In this document: positions 1 to 11,260 of the stretch, piece by piece | Position numbering within the stretch: the stretch's first letter is position 1 | How the letters are laid out: each line of letters begins with the position of its first letter | Assembly (NCBI GenBank): GCA_038030265.1 | Contig: CM075941.1 | Span: 19,220,001 to 19,284,000, forward strand | Direction: 5' to 3' | From: Corythucha ciliata | Taxonomy: Eukaryota > Arthropoda > Insecta > Hemiptera > Tingidae | Length of the DNA stretch: 64,000 nt | Position numbers and translations under genes: made by a program | The notes under the pieces: generated by a model | What the model was told of the DNA's origin: nothing | Database searches by the model: none | The model's input: the letters and a program-made list of their open reading frames with translations, nothing else

Positions 1-325
1 GACAAGCACCCCGTTAGGGCTGATGGCATCGTCATTAGCTGTGCGTTTCACTTCGATTCCGAATCTTGGAAGTCTTATCCATTTAGATTTCCTTTAACTC
101 CATAATGATCAGGTGATCATTACCTCACAGGTGTGAGGTATACCTTATTACTACGTTCAGCTCGTGCTTCGAATTTCTGGTTTTAGTGGATTTTTCTTCT
201 TGTAGAACATTTAATTACATTAGATTTTGTGATAGCCCTTGTACCTCTTCTCCTACCTTTGTACCTTTGTTCTCTTTGCGTTTTCTGCACAACTTCATTT
301 GTAATTTCTTTGTTCATTTGATGAA
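1..325. other. no gene recognised; two adjacent hairpins
   Basis: I see no coding region here. Two small inverted repeats lie back to back at 103-122 and 121-140. Each has perfect 9-bp arms around a central GG, and they share the dinucleotide TA. They could be a transposon end or recombination site, but nothing else supports that. Confidence 0.5.
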
Positions 326-889
326 ATGTTTCGATACTCATTTCACGAGATGGCCGACATGCACCTCGTTTATGGGCTCGCGGATTGCAACTCTTTAAGA
401 GCCGTGCGCATTTATGCCGAAAAATATCTGAACCGTGTAACTCCACACCACACTACATTCGCGCGAATACACCAGAGATTGCGTGAAATTGGTAATTTAA
501 GTGGTTAGTCAGGTTTGTTATTGGTCATTATTACCAATGATTTTTTTAATAGGTAAGTTCAATAGCTCGTCGAACGATACAGGCCGCCCAAGGACGATGG
601 ATCCCGTGGTAGAGGAAGAAATTATCAACAGAGTGGAAGAAGATCCGTCGTTAAGTACGAGAGAGATTGGCCGTGACTTAAACATTTCCCACTGCAACGT
701 CTGGCGAGTCATTCATGAACAGCAATACCATCCGTACCATATTCAGAAGGTTCAGGCCCTTCTACCTATTGACTTTCCTCGGCGCCTACAATTCGTTCAA
801 TGGATGCTCCAGCAAGAGAGGGATGACCCTGGCTTTCTTGGCTCAATAATGTTTACCGACGAAGCTTGTTTTTCGAAGGCCTATTTTTA
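326..889 (+). pseudogene. broken Tc1/mariner-like transposase with DUF4817-type N-terminus
   Basis: This is the N-terminal half of a DDE transposase of the Tc1/mariner group. Positions about 346-491 encode the helical segment EMADMHLVYGLADCNSLRAV that is widespread in arthropod elements (DUF4817 type). Positions 553-889 give a GRPR motif, a helix-turn-helix (STREIGRDLNISHCNVWRVI) and the start of the catalytic domain, ending with the first catalytic aspartate in MFTDEACFS. The two parts are in different frames but join in frame (IGKFNSSSNDTG) if 492-552 is removed; that 61-bp segment starts GT and ends AG after a T-rich tract. Beyond FTDEACFS the reading frame stops at 888-890, and the rest of the DDE domain is missing. 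The 5' end of the element and its terminal repeats are not visible. The copy cannot encode an active transposase. Confidence 0.8.
492..552 (+). other. putative 61-bp GT-AG intron in the transposase remnant
   Basis: The segment begins GTAATT and ends in a T-run followed by AATAG. Its removal restores the continuous family reading across the DUF4817/HTH junction. It could instead be an insertion that happens to look like an intron. Confidence 0.45.
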
Positions 890-890
890 A

Positions 891-3039
891 TGAATAGGTA
901 GTAGATATTATATTAAGGAAATACACTTAAGTAACTACAGGGTAATACTAATGGTAATATACATATATGTACAAGGAAAATAGGGGGGGGGGTTCACCCC
1001 GTTACAACAGGATTTTTGGGGCGACCTAGGTCCTAGGTGCCAAAGCCGGACCATGGGAGGGCTCCTATTTTCGAAAAATTTGTCGAAAACAATAAATGTA
1101 TAATCTAATATTGAAGGAGGCAGGAGCCTTTTGCTTGTTCGGTTCCAGAGACAACATGCAGTGGGTCTTGTCGCTGTGGGCAGCGTTTCTCGAGCGCTGA
1201 TACGAGAGAAGAAGCAGTCGTTTTTCTGGAACAAGAGCCCCTTATCCAGACAGTCTCCGAGTGGACGATGCTCGTTTTCTTGAACCTCAACGTTCTGACT
1301 AGAGAACTGGATACGCTGTGGAGTGCTCTGCACAACTTTATACGTCAAGTGACCACCCAAAAGAAGACGAGGGGTGGACTTCCTCGCTTAAGAGAAAACC
1401 TGTGGAAAGTGGCAGTGAAAGACTTCGCCACGAAGATAGAATTCCCCACCTCTCTAGTATCAACAAGACCAAAGAGGGGGCTGATTAAATGTTGGATGAT
1501 GAGCTCTCCGATTCCTCTTTGGGACAATGGATAACGAACACGGCAGGAAAAATATCCCATCGAGCCCCCATCACCACATCATTTGTTGGCCTCCCGGTCC
1601 CTATCACAGCTCATCAGCTCATGGCTGAAAGTGAAAAGACTGAAAATTATTAAGTAAACAGTGAAATGTAATAATAATAATTCAATTAAATCAACAAAAT
1701 TGAACTGAAATTAGGGGCTGAATAATAACAAAGTAAAAAGTGGATTAAATACCTTCCTTCATGTGCGGATAGGAATTATGCATGGAAAAAAAAAGAAGTA
1801 AACTAGTGAATCGAAGGGCCAAAATTTGTAACTTGTAAATTATTAAATTGATTTTTTATTTAGCGCTCCCCAGAGGACTCTCCGATTGGCATCGGCGGCA
1901 GCTTGATATTAGGGAATGGATTATGACGACAAAATAAAGGGGTGGGGGTGGGGATCCAGCATTTTCCCACGAATTTAGTTAGCCTAAAAAAGGGGTGGGG
2001 GATTTCAACTTATAACAACACCACGTCTTTTCAGATCATATGAGCCGTCACCCAAAAGCAGTGTTCACCACATTATTTTCTTTTCATATCCCGCCCTCTT
2101 CCCTGGACGTGCCGATCGAGATGCTGGCTCCGACCTTTGTGTGTGCCCCTCATATTGAGTGTTATACCAACAATTCCGAATCGGAACTGGCGGGTTTGAG
2201 ACCCCCGTCAGTTCCCCTCGACGTGGTAGTTGGCCGAAGGTTGGACTTCAAGCCGGGCAGACAGGTGAAGCCAAAAAGAACAACAGTTTGCGCTGACGGG
2301 GCTTAGCGCTTCAGAGACGAGGGTGATGTGCCGCCCGAAGTAAATTCATTCGGCTTGGGATCAGAAAAAGCAAAATTAAATCCTTTTCTTTTAATAATTT
2401 CTCACTTTTCTTTCCTTTATTACACTTCTTCGAGTCGGGTTTAAGTGTCTTGTTCGAAGGGAATACAGAAACAATGAAAGAGGCTAGCTAATTTGTGGGA
2501 ACAGCTGAATCAACAGAATCGGGGAAATCAGAGGGTGATATAGATCGCGGAAAAAGAAAAAGGGGTGATCTGTTGGACTTGAGAGACTTACGAAAGAGGA
2601 ACTAAGGGGAATCGCTGTCCTTCTGAGCTTGAACTGTGGCCTTTCCCGAAGTCAAGTTACCATTTGTGCCGTCTGCCCAATCGGGGGGACCTCAGGTGAG
2701 TGAATATGTTTTATTAAAATTGATTGTAGTAATAAATCGTATTAGGAAACAATTTTTTCTTCCTTTTAAAATCATGAAAAAACCCTATCAAAGATGTAAT
2801 CCTGAAGTATAATAATGGAGGATAAATATTGAGCTATTTAGAGGCATGAAAAGGACAAAGAATACATGGTATGTCACGTTGCGGAAAATGTTCGTTTTAG
2901 CTGCATTTCAAATATGCCAACTTTTGTTAATAAACAAATAAAATATTTCTGAAGGGTTTTAAATTTTTGATTTATTCCTTTACATGGAAGGATTGATATG
3001 CCTCATCGAAAAAAAATTTTTGAAAAATGTGAAACTTCC
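891..3039. other. no gene recognised
   Basis: Several short open frames (for example 1268-1534 and 2040-2306, plus strand) match nothing I know and are not supported by splice structure. There is a run of 10 G at 983-992. A good splice-donor sequence (CTCAG then GTGAGT) sits at 2690-2699 after about 36 open codons, but no partner exon is visible. Confidence 0.5.
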
Positions 3040-3530
3040 TCATTGCATATTCAGCCAGGAAGCTTTCAAACCAGGATATTTAACTCCCAATGTTGCCATT
3101 TTGCGGCTAATGTCAGACTTTGGGTGCCATCCATCGTGGGCGACTAGACCGGGTTCCACGATCACTAAAATGTAACCCAGAAACTTGGCAATTTCGCGAA
3201 AATAAAGGTAAGAATATTGCAATTTCGCGTAAGTATAAATACCTGAAACTTGTTACTTTCCGAATATTCAGCCAGGAAACTTGTAATTTCACTGAAATTT
3301 GGACCCTAACTTGCACACTCACACATATTTAGCTTTACTAATTGTTACATCCTACACACTATTGCTACATTCTACACACGGGTATTCGTCAGGCCTATAA
3401 GTCATGGCCGGCTTGTCCAGGGTCCGCACAGAAAGGCCCAGGAAATTGCTCTTTCGCGGAAAACATTGTTCGGAAACTTGCAATTTCCCGAAAATAAAAT
3501 ACCAGAAACGTGGAATTTCGTGTCCTAGCG
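3040..3530. repeat. degenerate minisatellite family C (about 27-32 bp unit)
   Basis: Tandem degenerate units are built from GAAACTTGCAATTTCGCG plus an A-rich stretch and a short variable link. A block with GGGTTCCACGATC at about 3110-3170 recurs in other family C arrays. The same family is found at 30060-31025 and 52740-53760. Confidence 0.7.
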
Positions 3531-3774
3531 GTTACGAAATCTCCTTTTCACATCCGTACATTCATGAGAATGAAACCTAAAAATCCTCTTTTTTCCTCAG
3601 CTTTTCGGGGTCTGCCCCTTCGCTCCTCCCATTCAGGTTTCAGGCCCAGGCACGCTGGCTGGTCAGAGATAGGACCCGGTTCACCTAGGACAGAAGAGAA
3701 CCGTGCGAGTCATCCATCTCACTCGAACTTTCCGCTACATTTGCTTGGCTGTTTATTTACATTATGAATAAGCG

Positions 3775-6000
3775 GTATCGGTGACAAAATTGTGAAAAAC
3801 TCAGGACCGCGTTTAAAATTGAGACAAACTCCAATTAGCAGGTGATATTGAGAACAAAATAATGTCAATTCGCGGATAATATTGAGAATAACTGCTAAAG
3901 GTCCATACAGACTGCTCATAAATGACGTGGGAACACAGATTTCTCATGTGTGATGTAAAATTCCAGCATATGGACTTTTGTTTCTTTACGTTCATGTTGC
4001 TCTGACGCAACTGGGAACACTTGCGATGATGCGTGTCAGAGCAATGTGAACGTAAACAAACAAAAGCCTATGCTGGAATTTTAAATCGCACGTGGGAATA
4101 ATGACGCGTTCTACTGTCACGTCCAAGTAGTCAGTATATTGGCCTTAAGTCACGGCTAAAATTGGGAAAAGGCGGTAATATATAATACGCGGCTAAAATT
4201 GTCATAAAAGCTAATTCATAGCGCGAATTGAGAACAAACGCTAATTCGCGGATGAATATGATAAAGGCAAGCCCCCCTCCCCCAGTTTTGAGTCGAACTA
4301 GCACCGTGAAATTTGTTTTAAATGAGCCAGCTCGACGAAATTGCTCTTTGCAATGAGCCAATGAGCTGGAAATTTCACCGTTGAAAAAAAAAGATGGGAA
4401 ACCTGGTAAAACTCAGCTTTTTTGAGGAGTCAACACCCTGCAAAATTAGTTTCTGACGTGCCAGATCCACAAAATTTGATTTTAGAAAATAAAAAGTCAG
4501 ACCGGTAAATTGCTTTTTTAGAACGCCAAACGGGAAATTGGGTTGTGCGAGCGTCAAATCTGTAATATTTGGACATCGAAAGTGCCCAACCATTGGTGTT
4601 GCTTTTCTAAATGAGTCAACCCTGTGAAATTGGACTTTTAAACGGGTCAACCCCCTCGAAATAGGTGTTTTTAGGCAGTCACTTGTAGGAAATTAACTCT
4701 TTGAGAGAGTAGAACCCGTGAAAATGCTTTTTGTGAGCAATAATCCACCTCATTTTAATTTTGAAAGGGTCAAACCCGTAAAATTGATTTCTTCAAGTGC
4801 GAAATTTGCGAAAATAAGGTTGAAAGGAGGCGAAATCCGCAGGTTCTAGCCATTGACTCGTTCGTGCCGAAAGGAACTCTCATGTGCCATTGATTTTTGT
4901 GGGCAAAAGGGCTGCCCAAAATTGGGAAATAATGGTGATCCATGGCAGCAATGAAGAAAAGCGCTAATTATCGGTTAAAATGGAGGCTAAGAGCTATAAA
5001 ACGCGCCAAAATTGACAAAAATGCTGATTCGCGACCAAAATTGAGAACAAATTCGCGGATGAAATTCATGAAAACCGCGATGAAATAAAGAGAAAGCGCT
5101 AATTCGCGGGCTAAATTGGGAAAATGTGCTATTTCAAGACTGAAATTGATAAAAACTCCAATTGGCGGTTAAAATTCCGAAAAAGCGCCAATAAGTAGCT
5201 AAAAATGAAATAAATCGTTAATTCGCGAATAAAAACGAAAAGCTGCTAATTCACGCACAGGTACGTTTGAAAACCCCGCTAGTTCAGGGGCAAAATTAAG
5301 AAAAATCTGAAAGTCTCAGTTAAATGATTAAAAAGCGCTAATTCCTTGTTGAAATGGAGAATAAGCGCTATAATACGCGGCTAAAATTAACATAACTGCT
5401 AATTCACAGCCAACTAATTGAGAATAAACGCCAATTCGCGGTGGTGAACAGCGATTCAAGCGTAAAATGCAAAAAAAAGAAAGAAAGATAAAAAAAAACA
5501 AAAAAAAACGGTGATTCAAGGCTAAACCGATAAAAAAAGTGTTAAGAACGCCAGTTGACGTAAAGAATTAGAAGGGCGAAATCTCTAACTTACGGAAAAG
5601 GCCGCAATTCGTGGGTAAAATGGAGAAAAAGTGCTAATTTTGGTAGGTAGTTCCCGACCGAAATTCGCACATCCAGTATTTTAGGTGGCTAAAGTTGTGA
5701 AAAATGTGCTAACTATCACATTTATTGACACAGATTTTATTCGCGGCTAAAGTTGAGAAAAACGCTAATTGGCGTCTTAAATTGAGAAAAAGCGCTGATT
5801 CATAGCAAATAGTAAATTAAATTCGGGGCAATAATTGAAAGAAAACGCTAATTCTCCAGTTTCTTTTTGATGAAAAAGCGTCAAATATTATTCAAAGTGG
5901 AGAAAAACGTCAATTCGTGGCTAAAACTCAGAAAAACGCCAACTCGCGGCTAGAATTTGAGGGAAAACGCTAATTCGCGAATATATTTGTCTTTTTTGGT
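3775..6000. repeat. degenerate minisatellite families A and B, about 30-bp units
   Basis: Most of this stretch consists of units of about 29-31 bp. Family A has GCTAATTCGCGG followed by CTAAAATTGAGAAAAA (best at 3775-3905, 4150-4260 and 4930-6000). Family B (about 4290-4850) has units such as GTGAAATTG then a T/G-rich stretch with GAGCGAGTCAACC. Units are strongly diverged but keep the CG-rich core and the A-run once per unit. No gene is present; short open frames inside are by-products. Confidence 0.85.
3925..4098. mobile_element. palindromic MITE-like foldback element
   Basis: Arms of about 67-70 bp (about 3944-4011 and 4022-4092) are near-perfect inverted repeats around a short loop, sharing AAAATTCCAGCATA and TTACGTTCA. 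The 9-bp word ACGTGGGAA flanks the structure at 3925-3933 and 4090-4098, as a target-site duplication would. It sits inside the family A minisatellite. Confidence 0.65.
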
Positions 6001-6424
6001 CCTTATAATAAATATTTATACAAATTTTTCCAGTATTATGGCCCAATAGTCAATTATAGAAGCTAAAATTCCAGTCAAATAGTACAAAAATCATTTTCCA
6101 TTTACAAATACCTGAAATAGCAATTTTTTAGGCCGAAAATCCAGATTTTTTGCGATAAATTCGCAGTCAACTGGTTGTAAGCTTAATTTCCTCTGGCTAT
6201 TCCTGTAAAAAGCGCGCTTCCATGTTCTAATCGGCGACGGCGAGTTATTGACATCCGAGTCGAATGTAATTTCGATAACTTTCCTGGACTTAAGTCAGTG
6301 GCACCGAAACGGTTTTCATTTAGGTGTAGCAGAACTAAAAAAGGACCGACCCACACGTATGGGAGCCCCCTCCCATCACACCGACCGCATTGCCATCCGC
6401 TAGCTAGCAGTTTATGGCGAGAGG

Positions 6425-6625
6425 TGATATGGTGGAAAACGCTAATTCGAGGCTGACATTGAGAAAAATATCTATTTAGTGGCTTAGATTAGAATAAAAA
6501 CGTTAATTTGCGGCTAAAATTTAGAAAACACGAACGCGTAGTTTCAGAAGGCAAATTCTCCGCTAAAATTGAGAAAAGGCGCTAATACATGGCACAAATT
6601 GAATAAAATGGCTAGCTAATTCACG
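6425..6625. repeat. minisatellite family A, plus orientation
   Basis: Five to seven degenerate units of about 30 bp with CTAAAATTGAGAAAA and GCTAATTC. The array ends where the foldback element at 6633 begins. Confidence 0.75.
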
Positions 6626-6632
6626 AGTAAAA

Positions 6633-7080
6633 AAAAGTGCATTTCATTCATGCGACAATCGAGTCAAACCTCATAAGTTAGAACGATATCAATCAATTAT
6701 GAATGACATTTAGGCCGTGGTATAGAAAGTCAAAATCATAAAATCGTATTTCTTTTTACCGCAGGCCCCTTTTTTGGCACCAACTGAGGGGGAATTTTAC
6801 CGCAGGCCCCTATTTTTACCGGTTGTAGATTTGAATTGGTAAGGGAATTTTACCGCAGGCCCCTTTTTTGGCACCAACTGAGGGGGAACAAAATGATGAA
6901 AATGAAAAATGAAACAGAGTCGGTTTGGTTGCCTATACGATATGGGAAGGTGGACTCTTGTTAGAGGAGTTACTTGCAATTAAAATCTTTATCCCCGGCC
7001 TAAATTTCATTCATAATTGATTGATATCGTTCTAACTTATGAGGTTTGACTCGATTGTCGCATGAATGAAATGCACTTTT
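6633..7080. mobile_element. MITE-like element with about 85-bp terminal inverted repeats
   Basis: The first 85-88 bp (6633-6720) and the last 85-88 bp (6993-7080) are near-identical inverted copies, starting AAAAGTGCATTTCATTCA and running inward through TTAGAACGATATCAATC. The interior holds a direct duplication (about 6758-6800 and 6848-6890) containing TTTTTTGGCACCAACTGAGG. No coding capacity is seen. The hairpin AGTGCATTT/AAATGCACT at about 8540-8565 looks like a relic of the same end sequence. Confidence 0.75.
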
Positions 7081-8584
7081 CCCGACAGGCTGCTGTCGGA
7101 ACAAAACTTTTTTCAGATTACGTTAATTTTCAGATCAGTTACAATAGGTTAAATGGTATATCACTATTTCACCATTGCGGAATGCGGAGTGCCTGGGTTT
7201 GTGTTAAATGTGGGCCGCGCTATTCATTGATGTAGGATGGTGGTACATGTATTGTGTATTGTCTTTTTGTTCTCCTCCCCCAGTTGGTGGCAAAAAGGTT
7301 GATCTGCATAGTTATTGGTTACCAAAAAATTTTGATCTTGAATTTCTATGCGGCAGTTGAAGTGAAGTCACAAGTCGCACAGAATGTCGAATCAAAATTA
7401 GAAGGTGAAAGTGTACTAGTGTAGGCATAGCTGGTGGTGCATGGTTACAACGAAGCATCTTGCGTTGAAAAAAAAATACATAATCAAAACTCAGCAAAGA
7501 ACAAAAGTATATGAAATTTCAAAATGTTTAAATTTATAATTTTAATAAAACGGTTAAACCCCACCCCTTTTTCCACCCCTACCGCCCCTTCCCCCTCCGT
7601 TTCTCCATGCTCCTCTTCCACCTCCTCTTCCACCTCCTTTTCCTCCTCGCCCTCCTCTCCATCCTCTCCAGCCTCTTCCTCTTCTTCCTCCTCTCATTGG
7701 TCCAAAATGATAATAGAGCGCACAACAGAAGTTAAAGCGACAAATGTATACAGAATATTATGGGCTGAAGAGGAGATACGAAGGGAAAAAAATGAAATGC
7801 ATAATAAAATAACAAATTGAGAAATAATGTTCAATCAATTATACCATATTTACGACCATATTCAGAGACCTTCTTTATCTGAGCCTTAACTTAAATTGTG
7901 CAAAGGTCATACGTGTATTGCTAAAGGAATGCCGAGTGCCTGGGTTCGAATCCGAAACAATTTTTTTAAATTTTTTTTTTGTTCCTCCCTTTTTGGCCCA
8001 CCTCAGGATTTCTTGCTCAAGATTTATTAGGCTGTAGGCAAATCAAATAAAAGAGACGGCTCAAAATACAATCTCAATGAAATTTTTTGGTAATTGGGTG
8101 GTCCAGTAAAGCATAGCGTTAATTTAATAGCTCCCCTCCGCCGAGAACTCCCCTGCCATATCAACGGATTTGGTTCACAAAGGTCTCATTCGAAAGCGCG
8201 TTCATTTCTCATTACTCGAGTCAATTTTGGGGGCAATTGCAGCAACAGCCGTGCGGTAGCGAATTTTCAACTAATTCAAACCCCTCTTTCACACCGTTCC
8301 CGTGGACCGATTCATCTGGATCACGAACTCGTCCGAGATATTCACGCTATTGATTTTTAGACCAAATTTGGTTGCCCTAAGTAAAAAATTGCGACCGTGA
8401 TCGTGCTAACAAGCGAGGGGCCATATATATATATATATATATATAGCAAATCGAACCGACCTCGGATTCGTGTTCTAGGGGTTCTGAAACGTGAAAAAAA
8501 AGTATCACAACCCATATGTGCGACCATCAGGGCGAGACCAATAGTGCATTTTTTGAATGAAATGCACTAATAAACACAAATCCA
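7081..8584. other. no gene recognised; low-complexity tracts
   Basis: A pyrimidine-rich CTCC tract lies at about 7557-7702; it produces an artefactual Ser/Pro-rich open frame. An (AT) run lies at 8423-8445. A tRNA T-loop-like word GGGTTCGAATCC occurs at about 7940-7951 without a complete tRNA, and a diverged copy of its context (GAGTGCCTGGGTT) occurs at about 7187. Confidence 0.5.
8423..8445. repeat. (AT) microsatellite
   Basis: Uninterrupted AT units, 23 bp. Confidence 0.95.
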
Positions 8585-9030
8585 AATAACGTTAATTCGC
8601 GACTGAAATTAAGATAAAGAGCTAATTCGCAGATAAAGTGCATAAAAACGCCAGTAAACAGCTGAAATTGAGAGATATTGCACATCGGTGACTAAACTGA
8701 AGGAAAATTCACCAGTTCTTGAGGCTGCGAGCACGGCAGGGTATCTGAAGGCAACTTTGCTGCTAAAATAATGAATTTTAGCTAACCTCAAGTTCCTTCA
8801 GGCCCTTAATATTGGGCTAAAATTGAGAAGGCGCGCAAATATATACTAATCTTGAGTCAATCATGTGGCAAAAGGTTTGAGAGGGCGGTAATATTCGCGG
8901 ATGAAATAATGGAAAAGCGCTAATTCGTATAGCAAACCGCGAAAAAATTTACAAACTCGCGGCTAAAAATTGGAAAAAGCTTCAATTCACGGCCATAATT
9001 GAGAAAAAGCCCTACTTCGTGGTTATAAGA
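8585..9030. repeat. minisatellite family A, plus orientation
   Basis: Degenerate ~30-bp units with TAATTCGCGACTGAAATT and GAGAAAAAGC. They are a continuation of the arrays at 3775-6625, interrupted by non-repeat DNA. Confidence 0.75.
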
Positions 9031-9069
9031 TTGAAAGAAAGCAGCGATGAATCGCTCAGTAGGTTCAGT

Positions 9070-9234
9070 CAATTTCTTCGTTTAAAACTGCAAATTTCGT
9101 CCTCTGAACTGTGTAATTCGTCCTTGAAACTGTCGTTTTCGTCCGGGAAATGTCAATTTTGTCATTCAAAACTGTGTGAATTTTGTCCTTGGAATTGTCA
9201 ATTTCGTCCGATAAATGTCAATTTTGTCATTAGG
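9070..9234. repeat. minisatellite family D, left part (about 20-22 bp unit)
   Basis: Units of ACTGTCAATTTCGTCC plus a few bases, about eight copies. The same family in the same orientation resumes at about 10660, on the far side of the foldback element, so the array appears to be split by an insertion. Confidence 0.8.
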
Positions 9235-10653
9235 CCAGTCAATATAAACATCAAACATCGCAAATATGCATGTAATTGTTTTTTCTTTTGCACATTGTTA
9301 GGGCCAATGAGAGTAGTTTATACTCAAGTTTGCAACCTTCAAAACCTTGTGCTCAACTCGTGGCACTCGAAAAACCACGAAATTCCATCAATTTTTTAGG
9401 TTGTTAAACAAAAATACCAGAAGAAAGCGTTTTTCGAGCATGACCACAGTACACATTGTTGAAGCCAACTAAATTTGCTACAATTTAAGCCCAGTCCGAG
9501 CGTCCTACGTTTGTTATTTTCGGAGATACAGCCACTCAAAAAATATGTAATATCGCCAAAAAGCGAGATTTTATTGATAGGGTAATTTTTCAAGACCCGT
9601 AACACTCAAACATAATGGTCCTACAGAATATCCACGCGAGAATAAATCTTAGGCAGTAACTAAGATACGAAAGCTATTTCAAGAAATTTTTTTCTGCTTA
9701 TTCCACTTTTATTTGTCTTTCCTCATAGATGAGCATAGAAAAAGTGAATTAAGCTGAAAAAAAAAGTTTTGGAAATGGCTCTTGATCTTCTTGTAGGCAC
9801 TCAAAAAATTAAAAATCAAAAAATTACGAAGGACAGGAGTAAAATAAGCATGAAGTATTAAACTAGGTTACTTCATACAGTTTTAGAGGAACTTGCCAGG
9901 TGCTGGGAGCACCATGGCTAATGTAGTCTAGCTTTGAACAGTTGTCAAAAACTGACGTTTTTAAAAATATCCTGATATTTTCCCAGTTTACTCAAAGAAT
10001 CTTTCGCTCTCATTAGACAAAATGTCTTTACTCACACAAAAAAAAGAGTGCTCTTTTCAGTGGTGTCGTTGGATTTAACCTAGGATGCTTACTTCCCATG
10101 TTACAGATGTTTTTGTTGCGGAAACCCGTGATGTGCTAAAAAACAACAAATTGATTATCTGAACTAGGAACGGAAATCTGACCTTCGGTCATAGGAAATT
10201 TTTTATTGCATTTTGGGTGAACAATCACCCCTCTCATTTTGTTCAACCAAGTACCAATCGCCGTGTATTTGAGTGCTACGGGTCTTGAAAAATTACCCTA
10301 CCAATAAAATCACGCTTTTTGGCGAGATTTGGTATTTTGTTGATTGCCTGTATTTCCTGAACTAACAGACCCAGGATGCTCGGGCATGGCTTAAATTGTA
10401 GCAAATTTAGTTGGCTTTAACAATGTATACTGTGGTCATGCTCGAAAACTATTTCTTCTGTTATTTTTGTTTCAAAAACCAGAAAAAGTGATGAAATTTC
10501 TTAGTTTTTCGAGTGCCATGAGTTAAGCACAAGGTTTTGAGGGTTGCAAACTTGAGTAATAACTGTTCTCATTGGTCCTAACAACACGCAACAAAATAAT
10601 CAATTACATGCATGTTTGCGATTTACCCCGATTTTTGTGTCTATATTGACTGG
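9235..10653. mobile_element. long-arm foldback transposon (about 1.4 kb)
   Basis: Positions about 9235-9610 and 10255-10653 are inverted copies of each other (about 375-400 bp), with ends CCAGTCAATATA / TATATTGACTGG. The arms share many long words, for example GACCACAGTA and TTTTTCGAGTG. A spacer of about 650 bp (9611-10254) has no recognisable coding region. The element interrupts a family D minisatellite that runs in one orientation on both sides. I could not find an exact target-site duplication. Confidence 0.7.
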
Positions 10654-11030
10654 TCTACATTGCAAACTGTCAATTTTATCTTCTAAACTGTCAATATCAT
10701 CCTTGAAACTGTCAATTTGTTCTTGGAAATATCGATTTCGTCGTTCAAAACTGTCAATTTTGTCCTCTAAACTGTAAATTTCGTCCTCGAAACTATCAAT
10801 TTCGTCCTGGAAACTCAATTTCGTCCTATAAACTGTAAACCGTCTATTTTTTCGAGCAACTGTCAATTTCACCCTGGGAACTCAATTTCGTCTTATAAAC
10901 TGTTAATTTCATCCTGGAAACTGCCGATTTTGCCCTTGAACGAAACTGTCAAACTATCAACTCTCTCCTGCATTACTGTCAATTTTCTCTTAGAAAGTTT
11001 CAAACTGTCCTGGAAACTGATTATTCCAGT
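10654..11030. repeat. minisatellite family D, right part
   Basis: About fifteen degenerate units of about 20-22 bp (ACTGTCAATTTCGTCC with a short link such as TTGAA). They continue the array left of the foldback element. On the minus strand the array is open and reads as a Ser/Phe/Asp/Glu/Lys peptide repeat, which I regard as incidental. Confidence 0.8.
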
Positions 11031-11210
11031 GAAAAAGTGGATATTGAGCCTCCAGAGCCCCAAAATATAGACGTCAATGTTATTTATCACCTCCTCGATC
11101 ACGGACCACCCACCCCCTAGAGAGGTGTAGCTGCCTAAAATGAGGTGCTACCGATTAAAATGTTCTGTTTCTCAGCTAATTAACAAGTCAGCGCGACATT
11201 TATAAGCGCA

Positions 11211-11219
11211 ATTTTGTTG

Positions 11220-11260
<41 letters not shown>

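Noticed and set aside
2584..2695. Open stretch ending at a good splice donor (CAG then GTGAGT)
   Set aside because: No start codon, acceptor or partner exon, and no family resemblance.
3000..6600. CRISPR array suggested by regular short repeats
   Set aside because: Repeats are degenerate, tandem and without unique equal-length spacers, and the DNA is clearly animal.
7524..7820. 98-codon Ser/Pro-rich open frame
   Set aside because: It is the translation of a CTCC-rich low-complexity tract, without any domain or splice support.
7940..7951. tRNA T-loop-like word GGGTTCGAATCC
   Set aside because: No acceptor stem, anticodon arm or A box at the right distance; at most a tRNA-derived relic.
10600..11102. 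Minus-strand repeat peptide (DSLEDKIDSFE type) that looks like a coiled coil
   Set aside because: It is the translation of the ~21-bp minisatellite, also present without an open frame at 9070-9234.
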